Shown: one piece after another, positions 34,518 to 46,503 of the stretch
How positions within the stretch are numbered: position 1 is the first letter of the stretch
How the letters are laid out: each line of letters opens with the position of its first letter
DNA from: Sambucus nigra
Lineage: Eukaryota; Streptophyta; Magnoliopsida; Dipsacales; Adoxaceae
DNA: 64,000 bases
NCBI GenBank assembly: GCA_949130495.1
Contig: OX422222.1
Coordinates: forward strand, 271,612,109-271,676,108
Direction: 5' to 3'
Made by a program: the position numbers and the translations under genes
The notes under the pieces: model-generated
Told to the model about the DNA's origin: nothing
Seen by the model: only the letters and a program-made list of their open reading frames with translations
Databases searched by the model: none

Positions 34518-35526
34518 CCCGGATTTGTCGTGTACTGAATCCATAACAAAAGCCTATACATAATATCTTTAGTTTATGGTCCAACTCTGATTATTAATTA
34601 ACTTGCACATTAATTAATTAAATTACTTTTAGTGTCACGCAACCAATATACTCGAACTCGCTCTGATGGCCCGAAATTAATATAATACCAGAGTCTAGAT
34701 CCCCGACTTCGAATTAATTAGATTTAATTCCTAATTAATTTAATAACTTGGCATTGCTCAACCAATATACCTGGACTCGCCCACTCGATCCGTATTTAAT
34801 TATTTTGGAATATTTTTTCCAAAACTAATAATAATGTGTAACACATCAATCCCTCCAAATTCCAATTAGTCCCCCTTACAATTGTTAGGAATTTATGTTC
34901 CATATTTATTTCTCATTAAATAATGTATGGGAATTGTAATTTTAAATTAATTTCTCTTATATATAAAACTGGCCGTCCTGTCAAAAATCCTGGACCATCG
35001 ATCGATCGATCGATCGAACAGGTCTTCTTCTTCTTCTTCTTCGGCTCTGTTTCAGCCATTAACGAATTTCTCCAAACTCCAACGTCTTCGATGGATCAAC
35101 TCAAGCGCAGACTACATTTTTACTACATGGTAACATGATTCGAACCTCCCCTACAACCTCAAACATGACTAAATTTTCCACAAATCTCAACTCGGGACAC
35201 TCGTGGGTCTTTCTTTGTTCAATCCCTATTTCATCCCTCTATACCAATTTCATTCACAAATTTCTATTGGGTTTTTCACGTCTAAGTTAAATATCTACTC
35301 AGAATCATGTAACACAGTAAATTTCTACATCAAATCTCATTTTGGTGTTCAAATTACAAAAATCCCATTTTGTACCCGTTTATACCCAAAATGAATCTTA
35401 GATTTCCACATCACCAAAAATATGAATTGGATATCATAAACAAACATCACAGCAAGTTAACCACTTGCCTTCTGGGGTTTGTAGTGTTTGATCCGTTGGT
35501 GTAAAGGCAAGCTTGATGATCAGCAC

Positions 35527-36808
35527 TGTAATAACCCGTGTAATTTTTGGGGTATTTTCAAAATAAAGAGGAAAAATAAATTTTGAGATAAAATTATTTT
35601 TATTACTCAAACTTATTGGTTATTATTTTTAAAGGCGATAATTTCAAACGGTTTCGAAAACAGAGTTAAAACGGATTTTATATTGATTTTACAATATTTT
35701 ACGTTATAGGCATTTTTTAGGCGAACTGCCAGTTATCTTGGGCGATCGATCGATCAACGCCTCGACCCCAGCAGAAAACGTGCGCATTAAGAAGTTTTTA
35801 GATTTAAAACTCTTATTCTTTGCCTTATAAAATAAGGTCGTGGGTGACCCTTTTTTGTACAACTTTTTGGCAGCAAACATGTTTTTAATTCCTCTCTTTT
35901 ATACACATTTTGCCCCTTTAATTTATGCATTCAACCTTAGGTTTTTGGAGGTGTTCTTGGGGCAGTTTTGAGGTTGTTCTTGGAGGATTTTTTAGTGATC
36001 TTTGAGGACTGATTTTTGGTGTCTTTTTCTGCTTTTCTGGGCAGATTCTTGATGGTATCTTTTGGTGGTTTGAGGTATGGGATTTTACACAATATGCTCC
36101 TTAATCTCTCGAGTATTATTCTCATTGTTTTCTTGTGATTATTGACTCATATTTGAATTTCTAAATTCATTGGAATCTGGAAATATTTGTTGGAATCTAA
36201 TTTTGATTCATGTGGTGTTACTTTTGGTGTTGAGCATGTTGTCATGAAGATTTTAATATGGCACGAAAGTTGGGCACCCAACAATATTTCTTTTTCCGGA
36301 TATGCTAAAAAATGCATAGGCGTGGTACAGTGGTGAGGCTTAGTGACACGGTTAATGTGTTGTTGAGAAATTATAGTGATATAATTGCTTATGAGATTCG
36401 CATTTGATTTTAATATTCGTATTCGTATTGTGACGTTTTATTCAATGCTAACATATTTGTTGAGCATCTTTCCTGTCGTATTGTGTACTTCCCCATCTTT
36501 TCTTTTAGTGGCAGGTTAGCGCAGATTTTAGGGCACTACGGAGTTTGATTTTAGCGAGGATTATTTTGGAAAGATTTTTAATACAAGATGAGAAGACTTG
36601 TATTTATTTTGATGTATAGAACATTGGAGATTTATTTTAGTTGTTGTAATTATTTCGAGAGATTTGTTGTATTAATTTGAAGATGAAATCAGTAGTTTCT
36701 TTTCTATTATGGGATTTAGATGCTCTATACCTTGTTATATTGTGTATTAGTTTAGTTTTATCGATAGTGGCGCTCCGTTATCTCTCTCCGGGCGGGCGGG
36801 GTGTGACA
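35527..36808 (+). repeat. LTR1 of the non-coding element
   Basis: Contains GATCGATCGATCAACG near 35744 and the LTR end GGGCGGGGTGTGACA. It is nearly collinear with LTR2; LTR2 has an extra GGGGGTCGATCGATCGACC stretch. Confidence 0.9.
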
Positions 36809-36810
36809 GA

Positions 36811-36826
36811 TGGTATCAGAGCATGG
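36811..36826 (+). other. Primer-binding site (tRNA-Met type)
   Basis: TGGTATCAGAGCATGG starts 2 bp after LTR1. Confidence 0.85.
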
Positions 36827-37397
36827 TCTTAGGTCTCGTAGGTTATGAGTCCGTTTAGCTTCCGCGTTGTCGATCTTTGAATCCCTTTGATTGATTCGCA
36901 CTCCTTAAGGTTGAGGGTCTAGCATACGTGTTAGATGTGTTTCTTGGAAATGTGAAGCTTTGTGCTAATAACGTCGTAGGCATTGAGTTTAGAATTCGTA
37001 AGCTTAATGTGAGGATCCTTTGAATGGATTTTGGAGACGATAATTATTTTGGAGATTTTAGTACAGATGTTAGGTATCGTATGTATCGGTTTTTGATGTT
37101 GAGATTTAATTTGAGGACGTTAGCATTTTGATGACTTTCGGATATAGGATCGAGTGGGGGATTTGTGAGAGCGTGTGGTACGCCGTTATTTTCATAGTTA
37201 TGCGTATGCATATAGGTAATATATATTATTTTGTTGTTCGTGGGGTAGGTGTGCGTAGGATTGGGTGTATGGGAGCCCAATTATGGTATTCTACGAGTAG
37301 TTATATGTGAGCCTTATTTTCTTTTTGCGAGATTTAAGTGTTTATGTGGACGCTTCGTCTAATTTCGAGGACGAAATTCTTTACTAGTCAGGAAGTA

Positions 37398-39709
37398 TGT
37401 AACACCCCGTGTTTTTATTAACTATTTTTATTAATTAATTGGAATTTTTGAGAAAAAAATAAATTTTTTAATTTAATAATTTTTATTGGCTAAATATGTT
37501 GGTTATGATTTTAGAAGAATAAAACTTCAATCAGAATTAAAATCGGAGTTAAAATGGATTTTATATTGATTTTACAATTTTTGTCCCTTATAAATTTTTT
37601 GGACGAACTGTCAGATTTTAGGCATGATCGATCGATCTATGCCTGGGGTAGATCGATCGACCCTCCCGAAAAACGTGAGCAGTAAGCTGTTTTTAGTATT
37701 TGTGTAGGATTATGACTCCTAATCACTATATAACCTTGTTAATCCGTAGGGGGACATCTCATAATCACTTTTTCTCTAGTTTTTCACCGGAGAACACTTC
37801 CAAATATTTTTCCTCTCACCCAGAATCATCAACCTTCTTCATTATCAAGCTTTTTGTCACAAGTTTTGGGAGGCTTAATTGGAGTTTAATCAAGTTGGTT
37901 CAAGAACACTTTTTTGCTAATTTTTCGCAAGGAATCCAGATTTCTAATCAGATTTTCAACACGATCTTTACAGGCATGAATACTTTATTCTTTTCCTTTA
38001 GTATTATGCGTTTTAAGTGTCGCCTAAACACTTAATTACATGTTTTCTTAAAAATAATTAGTAACTTAATTAGAAAAAGTGGATACTAATTATGAGGCTG
38101 TTTTTTTATAAAATCTTTCAATCTGAATAATATTCATAACTCTTTCGGTACATAGGATTCATGAGTGATTTGGGGTTTTATTGGTGTAGGTTGCATGTAG
38201 AAAAACCCTAGCTTTAAAATAATTGACTTTTGGGTGCGTATAACTCGTGTAATATATGTAGAGATATAATAAAATTTGGTTTTTGATGTATATATGATGA
38301 AAACTTGGTATATTCAATTTAAAATAATTAAATGAGATTATTTGGGTATTGTTGACGTTGTGATAATTAAATTAAAGATTTAATTGAATTGGACTATCAT
38401 GCGCAGTTTTATACGTTGACTAATTATTCTTCTTGGTATGACTTGTTGGTATTATTAAATATCATTGTAACGACGGATTGTTGGGTATTATTGCTCTCCC
38501 TATATTTTAGAATGCCTTCTAGGAATGGGACTAGTGAGGAAAAATTATCACGGTTTTATTGTGTTGGGGGTGGGATGATTTTTATTACTTTATTCTTGTT
38601 ACGCTAGTCTAGGTATGAGACTAGGTTATGATTTATGTTAGAAAATCCTCCTATAGATAGGTTAGGACGTATTGATAACTTGGGGAACCTTAGGTATGGG
38701 ACTAAGGGGTATTTTGAGGATCTCACCTCGATTAAAGGGTGGGGTGTTTATAAATTGTGAATTGAGAAATTGAGAACTAATACCTAAGATAATAAGACGG
38801 ATATTAAAATATATTGACGACATAATCAGCGAGGGCCGACAGTTTAAATGGGCCAGCCAGCATTTTATGTCGTGTCGTGTGTGGAACATTGTCAATCAGT
38901 GAGGGCCGACAGTTTAAATGGGTCAGCCGGCGTTTTAACGAGGGGATGTGCATTTTAGTGGAGAAATCACCCAAGGTGGGAGGACCGTCATAATAAAATG
39001 AGGTTATAATAAAAGCTGGTTAATTTAATTAAATTAACATCGTGGGACTTGGGAATCTAAAATCATATTGGTGTGCCTTTATTAATGGGATTTTTACAGG
39101 TAGTTAGGGGTTTATATTTATCGCGTTTAAATTAGTTCGTTCAATTTAAAATATTCTATTGTGATATTTATTGCGTATAATGCTATTGTCTGGATTCAAG
39201 GATCCTATTTTAGGGGAGTAGTGTGTACTCTTGCTCGGGGCTTTGGCTCTGACCCATGCATTGACTAATATTTTTCAGGATTAGAATTGGAGAGGTTGCA
39301 TAAGATTTTTGGAGATTATCATTTGGAGGTGCAGCTGGAGCGGATTAACTTTGTTTTTTTTAGCTTAGACTTTCCTTTCAGTCATATTTCACTATGAGAC
39401 TCAGTTTAGAGAGTTATTGGGCCATTCGGTTCCAAAGTTGTTTATGGAATTTATTTCAGTTATTCGAAGTTGGATCTTTATTCAGATTTTTAATTAATCA
39501 TTATTGGAGATTGGATTTTCGAAGTTAGCATGTGATCGATCTTTTATCGCTTAGTTATTTATGATTATTTGAGGTTGATTCGATTATTTATCTTATGGAC
39601 TGATTTATTTATGTCTCATATTTGTCTCATGCTAAGAATGGTATTTTATTTACACGCGTCCGTCTCAGTTTTGGTGGCGACCGACGCCAGAATTAGGCGG
39701 GGTGTGACA
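37398..39709 (+). repeat. Additional 2.3-kb LTR of a related family inside the non-coding element
   Basis: Begins TGTAACACCCCGTGTTTTT and ends GGCGGGGTGTGACA, and shares with the flanking LTRs the CGTGAGCAGTAAGC-like and GATCGATCGATC motifs. It is preceded by AATTTCGAGGACGAAATTC and a short purine tract, as LTR2 is. The flanks AAGTA and ACCCT do not match, so no TSD; this suggests recombination rather than a simple insertion. It also holds two GCGAGGGCCGACAGTTTAAA-type repeats near 38830 and 38890. Confidence 0.6.
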
Positions 39710-39941
39710 ACCCTCGGGTATACGACCACCCTCGGGTCTTGGATTTTGGGTCTGTTGTGTTTTTGTAGTGCATATTTGGAGATAGAAATTTTAGATGATC
39801 GTTTCGTGTTAGGCATATAAATTAGATGTGAGATATTGGATTTTTTGGTGACGAGATTATTTTTGGAGATTATTGGCCTGATTTTTTAAAGTTAGGTATT
39901 CGGCGAATTTCGAGGGCGAAATTCCATTGTTAGTGGGGAAG

Positions 39942-41242
39942 TGTAACAACCCGTGTAATTTTTGGGGTATTTTCAAAATAAAGAGGAAAAATAAATTTTG
40001 AGGTAAAATTAATTTTATTATTCAAACTTGTTAGGTATTATTTTTAAAGGCGATAATTTCAAACGGTTTCGAAAACGGAGTTAAAACGGATTTATATTGA
40101 TTTTACAATATTTTGCCTTATAGGCATTTTTTAGGCGAACTGTCAGTTTTCTTGGGCGATCGATCGATCGACGCCTGGGGGTCGATCGATCGACCCTAGC
40201 AGAAAACGTGCGCAACAAGCAGTTTTTAGAGTTTTATTTCTTTACAACTCTTATTCTTTGCCTTATAAAATAAGGTCATGGGTGACCCTTTTTTGTACAA
40301 CTTTTTGGCAGCAAACATGTTTTTAATTCCTCTCTTTTATACACACTTTTTCCCTTTAATTTATGCATTCAACCTTAGGTTTTTGGAGGTGTTCTTGGGG
40401 CAGTTTTGAGGTTGTTCTTGGAGGAGTTTTTAGTGATCTTTGAGGACTGATTTTTGGTGTCTTTTTCTGCTGTTATGGGTAGATTCTTGATGGTATCTTT
40501 TGGTGGTTTGAGGTATGGGGTTTTACACAATATGGTCCTTAATCTCACGAGTATTATTCTCGTTGTTTTCTTGTGATTATTGACTCATATTTGAATTTCT
40601 AAATTCATTGGAGTTTGGAAATATTTGTTGGAATCTAATTTTGATTCATGTGGTGTTATTTTTGGTGTCGAGCATGTTGTCATGAAGATTTTAATATGGC
40701 ACGGAAGTTGGGCACCCGCCAATATTTCTTTTTTCGAATATGCTAAAAAATTCATAGGCGCGGTACGGTGGTGAGGCTTGGTGACCCGGTTAATGTGTTG
40801 TTGAGAAATTATAGTGATATAATTGCCTATGAGATTCGCATTTGATTTGAATATTCGTATCCGTATTGTGACATTTTATTCAACGCTAACATATTTGTTG
40901 AGCATCTTTCCTGTCGTATTGTGTACGTTCCCATCTTTTCTTTTAGTGGTAGGTTAGAGCGGATTTTGGGGCACTACAGAGTTTGATTTTAGCGAGGATT
41001 GTTTTGGGAAGATCTTTAATACAAGATGAGAAGACTTGTATTTATTTTGATGTATAGAGCATTGGAGATTTATTTTAGTTGTTGTAATTATTTCGAGAGA
41101 TTTGTTGTATTAATTGATGAAATCAGTGGTTTCTTTTCTATTATGGGAATTAGATGCTCTATACCTTGTTATATTGTGGATTAGTTTAGTTTTATCGATA
41201 GTGGCACTCCGTTCGCTCTCCCCGGGCGGGTGGGGTGTTACA
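39942..41242 (+). repeat. LTR2 of the non-coding element
   Basis: Matches LTR1 over its full length. It contains GGGCGATCGATCGATCGACG at 40154-40173 and a second GTCGATCGATCGACC just after it. Confidence 0.9.
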
Positions 41243-41334
41243 AGCACCTAATCCGTTCCTTAATTTATCCCCCCTTATAAAGGAATTTTGTCCCTGAAAT
41301 TTGGTCATTACTACGGAGAATAACTCTAGATATT

Positions 41335-41745
41335 GCTCTCATATATCCTCCTCCCGGTCCCACATATACTGATCAATACTGTGACTACCCCACTCCATTA
41401 CACTCTAACTGGTGGTACTATCTTAGACTGCAGCTTACGCTCACATAGCTATCGGTATCCCCTCATATAAGCTGTCTTATTTCAAGTCATTATCCTCGAG
41501 TGGAACGTGCCCAAAAAGCTCAATCGCTCCACATGTGTCCCTCCAGCTATACCACGTGGAACACATCCCGTATCCGCTGAAGATGTTCTGGCAAACCTAG
41601 TAGATAAGCTACCAGTCTTACCCTCTCAAAGATAGGGAAATGACCCACATACCTCGATGCTAGCTCCCTTTTCTTGCCGAACTTCATCACTCCTTTCATA
41701 GGAGGCAGCCGAACCAATACCTAGTCACAAATCTTTAACTCGATG
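41335..41745 (-). pseudogene. Chromovirus integrase C-terminus with chromodomain remnant
   Basis: On the minus strand PPMKGVMKFGKKRELASRYV, then GHFPIFERVRLVAYLL and LPEHLQRIRDVFHVV match the GPY/F end of chromovirus integrases. Further on, VMEWGSHSIDQYMWDREEDI resembles the chromodomain end (W...E.ATWE.E..). Stops follow FHVV and EEDI. In intact elements the chromodomain steers insertion toward particular chromatin; this copy is dead. Confidence 0.7.
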
Positions 41746-44700
41746 GCCCCTGACAACATAGTGTCCGAGAAGATGAGCCTATACTACACCGGCTCCACTA
41801 TCTCTCAGTTAGGAAATTCCCCCCCTGTGTGGGTGTCAGTTTCCTTATTTCCAAACGCGTGATTGTCTTCCAGATAATTACCCGCATTATCCATGACTAA
41901 TCATGTCAGACTTGAACCTTTAACCCACGGTGACGTAACGCTCCTTACGTCCCTGAACTATACGAAAGGATACAACTTACTTAATTCTCGCTGATGAACC
42001 ATAACCCATCTCGGGTCCTCGTAGCTTGTTATTTTCCCACCTCTTATTTACCAAAGGTGGATAATGAAACTTTTCCCATAAAGTCTCCAAAGGTGTTACG
42101 CAGACCAAACTGTTACGAGGCATCACACATAACTCTACCTCTGGTAAATACTACTCCCGAATTACCCAAAAATCTAGAATGCACAATCCTCTCTTCCCGT
42201 CTACCCATCGACTATGGGCGACACATTCAACATAATATGTAAATCTGTCCCGATCACCTCCTGACACTTTTTACCAGAGGTGGGACTGAAGGTCTCACTC
42301 AAATTTCCAACAATATTGGACGACACCTTGTTCTGTTTCACTCCTTCTCGTTAATAGTAAAGTTAGGGAAACTACTCGATAATATAGCCCATTCCAAGAT
42401 AACAATTCGTTTTATGTCAATCCATTCAGTTATGCGATAGAAACCTTGACCCCTCCACGACTCTACCAACCTGAGCATTAATCCCTTCACTGGAACTATA
42501 AAAATTTTAAAAAAAATCCTGGTTGAAACCCTCCAATCAACCTTTTTCCATTCTTAAATGGTCTACCCGAAGACAAATTCACTATGTCTCATTCATCACC
42601 AATTCCCATGCTCAAGAACTCTAACCCTTGTGCATTTTTCGTCAGGTAGGACTCTACACCATGCCCATGTGGAAAAAAAACACTCTAGGCATAAGACTAA
42701 GTGAACCTCTTTTCTATTTCCCAAAAATGTGGGTTTCTCCCTTGCCTAGGTATACCGTATTACATAGGTCTCCCCCACCATTCGACTCCCTATGGTGGAG
42801 GTAGTTCTCCTTGATATACATATAGTCAGACCCTTTCTTTCTCAAAAGGATTTCAGTTCACTAAACTTTTCCACTTATTTTCTGATTGCCCCGCAGGCGT
42901 ACATTCAATATGTTTACTTATACATCCCTTTATATAAGACGACTCTGAAATCACACTAACCAGGGCACCCATATGCCCTATATCCCATGCTTAACCGCAC
43001 AAAAATTATCTTAATTAACCATGGTGCCCATGCACCCTGTCCCTGTGCTCAACCGCACGAAAGTTACCCGACTATGCTAGCCGTAACCCATAGTATAAGT
43101 TCCAACCCGTAGACATATCACATACATGAATAATAACCGGGGTACCTAACGTATGTACTAATGACCAAACATCTGACCACTTCCAACGTTACGGTAAGTT
43201 TCATGCGTGGGACATCACGTAAAGCGAAATCCAAATAAGGAACCCCCCGATACACTACCACTACCTAACATTGTCGGTCGTAGAGATCTGTTAGATCCTC
43301 AGTCCATAGCACGTACCCCTAAATACCTGTCTCTTAACACAAAAGCATACACGCCTACTCTTATGCTATAAAAGACAACATAAAATACCGTGCACTTATT
43401 ATCACTAGTTCTTATGCAAAATAAATCTCGAGCTATCTCTCCCTGCTTGAAAAATAATTCTAACCGCCCCAAATCGCTTCAGTATACATCCCTTCTTATC
43501 AGGAAAAATATAATAATACAAGACATTCTTATATGTCTATCGTACCACACAATACAAGCTATATACACATATATATAGGCTATTCTCCCTCTCATGTGAC
43601 ACCTAGCAAGAGTCATTCATAACCTGGTGTCACGAACACCAAAACTTACTATCACTAATCGTAATAGTTCATACCCATTGCTAACAAATCCATACCTAGG
43701 AAAAATCATGTTTTCATAAAACTCCTCAAAATGAGTAAATCTTTTAAAATATACCCTCTTAGTTTTCACACCTGCTCCCTTGCAGATAAGACAAAAGAGA
43801 GCCCCGTTACCCCGTGGTAACCATATACTTAATTGTAACACTACTATACACCCACTAAACTCGTCCCCCATGCGAATATAGTGCTAACAAGAATATTGTG
43901 ATCACTCGTGTCACGAAATTCACTCAATCTATCCGAGGATAAAATTCATACTTCCACTCGCCTATACACCGGCGGCCCAAATGGTTCCTGGACATAATAT
44001 TCTCATCCGACCGAACCAAAACTTCGCAATTGTTGTTCCTACTGGGCATCCCACTTCTATCTCCTGACTCACTCTGGACATAATCAATTTTTGTGGTTCC
44101 ACTTCCACACATAAGACACCTCTATGTGTCAATCCCCTGCCTCGGGTCCAAATGGACATGTTATGGTTGTACTTCTCGCGTACTTGGTAGTATTGACCCT
44201 AAGTGCTACCCCCGTTGTCCCTTTTGTCTTTCCTAGCACTATAGAACTCGTTATTGGTCTCGATGACCCGGATCAAATCCACACTCAATAGGTAGAAATT
44301 TACTTAATTTAAAACGTCAAGACGGATCCCTTACTAGGTATACCCTTTCGTCGGGCTTCACTAAAACCATTAAATCTCATTTCGTTCTTAGGTTAAACTC
44401 TCTAACCTTATTGGCTCCTGTATCTTAGAAGCGTTAATGAAAGATGGCAAATAAAAGATATTGACGACCTCAACACTAGTCATCCTAGTCGGACTTCCCA
44501 TCCATTATTGTGTATTCTCACATGGTTCATTATCCATTTGCGAGTTCCTTTATCGTTATCCGTATCCCCTTCATCGATTATGAAGTTCGCTTATACAATT
44601 TATCGTCTCTCTCACGATCAGTTACAATCTTACCCATTTCATAAACTTTGAAATTTCACTCGCATCCCTATTTGAATAGCGGATGGACGATCTTATGGTC

Positions 44701-45133
44701 ACACCGTATCTAAAATTTCTCGTTTAACTCCATATATTCTCCTTCATACTGACTCTAAAAAATAATCCTCCCCGGCTCTCTCTCCTTCCCAATAATGCTG
44801 AGCGAGTCCAAAATTGTATCACCGTTCTCTACAACAGTTCTTGGGGAAATTACTTCCCCCAAGTGATTATCCCATTCAATGAATACTCTACATTTTCCGT
44901 CTCTCCTCTCCTCCTTCCGTACTTCTTACGGACCTCGCTAGTCGTCCGAATTTGTTCGGTGTACAATGCCCAATCGAACTCGTATATGAATCACATCAAC
45001 TATACTTGATAGCAGGAGAATGTAAGTCGCATACGTAGAGGAATACAATAATCCTATCATAAGGCTCTACATCAAAGAATGCTAAACTGAAGTGTGAAAA
45101 TTCGGACAGATCCTAAGTACACTAGAACCTGAT
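41746..45133 (-). other. Decayed chromovirus gag-pol interior
   Basis: Position between the PBS and the integrase tail says this was gag, protease, RT and integrase. I could not find the YxDD box, protease motif or an intact zinc knuckle. CLMCGSGTTK near 44105 might be a zinc-knuckle relic. Short open frames (43617-43871, 43924-44112) have no firm match. Confidence 0.5.
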
Positions 45134-45145
45134 GCTCTGATACCA
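45134..45145 (-). other. Primer-binding site of the chromovirus (tRNA-Met type)
   Basis: On the minus strand TGGTATCAGAGCATCAGG begins 3 bases after the LTR end at 45148. Confidence 0.85.
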
Positions 45146-45669
45146 TATGTAACACCCCGCCTAATTAAACCCCGGGTGATCAGTTCTAAATTAAATTAGA
45201 ACATGCTTCTCAGTTGGTTCATTCTTAGCATCACTGTTGAAACTTTTTAATTACTAACCCCCTAAGTGAAATTAGACTGGTGCCAAATTACTCATGCATA
45301 AATAAATAATTAACAATCACAAGCTAACTGAATACAACTATCACATATAAATAAGAATTTTGGTCGAATAAACAATTGGCTAATATCCAACACAAAAGTA
45401 AAGACAGATAATAATAAATCTCAAGGTATCTGAAATAAATACTAAATAAAACCGTAAGCAACATGCTCGTATATCTGATAGAAAATCCCTATACTAGGAA
45501 TAGAAGGAATAGAGGTGCCTATCCAAATCCTGCAACATCCACATATGCTGCAACAGCGAATCCCTGGAATGAATCAAGCCTGGCATCCCTGTGACTGGAC
45601 ATCTAAAAGGTTTTAAAAATAATTTATAGCAAGGGTTAGAACCCAAAACATCACTACACCAAAAACAGG

Positions 45670-45968
45670 AATCTGGCACGGTTTAAAACTGTGCCATATC
45701 AAATCTGGCACGGTTTTGGACTGTGCCAGAATCAGGTGTACCAAAATGACCATTTTTTCTAACACGGCTCAAAAGCGAGCCAGATCTGACCAAACAGGAA
45801 CACTTCTGGCACACTTTTAAACCGTACCAGAATTTGATATTTCTGGCAGACTTTTGGCTTAGTTTTGAACTGTGCCAGATTGAGCACACTTTGAAAAACT
45901 TTTGGCACAGTTCAAAACCGTGCTAAAATTTGATACACTTTTGGCACGGTTTTGAACTGTGCCAAATT
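45670..45968. repeat. Left subterminal repeats of CACTA-2
   Basis: Repeated TGGCACGGTTTNAAACTGTG palindromes, different in sequence from those of CACTA-1. Matching repeats occur at 54182-54290. This shows two distinct CACTA families. Confidence 0.9.
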
Positions 45969-46500
45969 TTTTATAAAAAGAAAAAAAATTATTTGAAAAC
46001 AAGAAAATTCACAAATTGCAAATCCTGCAAGTTGTTGATAAACTAATGTACATACAAACTTCAAAATATTACAAGTCTTTAGTAGTTCACATTCCAAAAA
46101 AAATTGGGCAGAGTTTCCTCTATTTTTTGGACATTCTAAAACCTGTTAATATAAAACCTGCGTAACATAAAGTCCGCACGGCCACAAAATATAACAATAA
46201 ACTAACAAAAGCCCGCACGGTCATAAAAGTTAACAATAAAACTACAAAAGCCCGTAGGGTGATAACACAAAAAAAATAGAATCATGAATAAACCCCTTGT
46301 TGTAAACCATTGAGTTCTCTGTGTGTTCCACGTGAATAAATGCTAACGATAAAATGTTATCCTGCAAAAAAATAGGATACAAAAAAGAGACGATATTAGT
46401 AACCAAGCAATTTATAAAAAAATCTTACTCGAGCTAAAAAATTACATATAGGAGTTGCAATTATTATTATATTCTAAAATTGAAAATCTTACGCAAGTTA
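45969..46500. other. CACTA-2 sequence between subterminal repeats and satellite
   Basis: AT-rich and non-coding, with three spaced copies of a GCCCGCACGG/GCCCGTAGGG-type motif (46170-46260). No gene is seen. Confidence 0.5.
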
Positions 46501-46503
46501 TGA

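Larger units (their letters stand above)
35527..41242 (+). mobile_element. Non-coding LTR element (LARD-like) in the chromovirus 3' LTR
   Basis: LTR1 35527-36808 and LTR2 39942-41242 share TGTAAYAACCCGTGTAATTT starts and GGGGTGTKACA ends, with TSD AGCAC at 35522-35526 and 41243-41247. A TGGTATCAGAGCATGG primer site follows LTR1 at 36811. The tract TAGTGGGGAAG precedes LTR2. Between them are only about 820 bp of own interior with no protein motif, plus an extra LTR. The element must use proteins from a related Gypsy element. LTR divergence looks like several percent. Confidence 0.88.
33089..41275 (-). repeat. 3' LTR of the chromovirus, interrupted and truncated
   Basis: Matches the 5' LTR from 45148 to 45650 and 54308 to about 56245, including TGATCAGTCCTAAATTAAATT near its end. 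It is interrupted by the element at 35527-41242; the last matching piece is 41248 to about 41270. The first roughly 550 bp of the LTR (minus-strand start) are missing. Confidence 0.8.
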
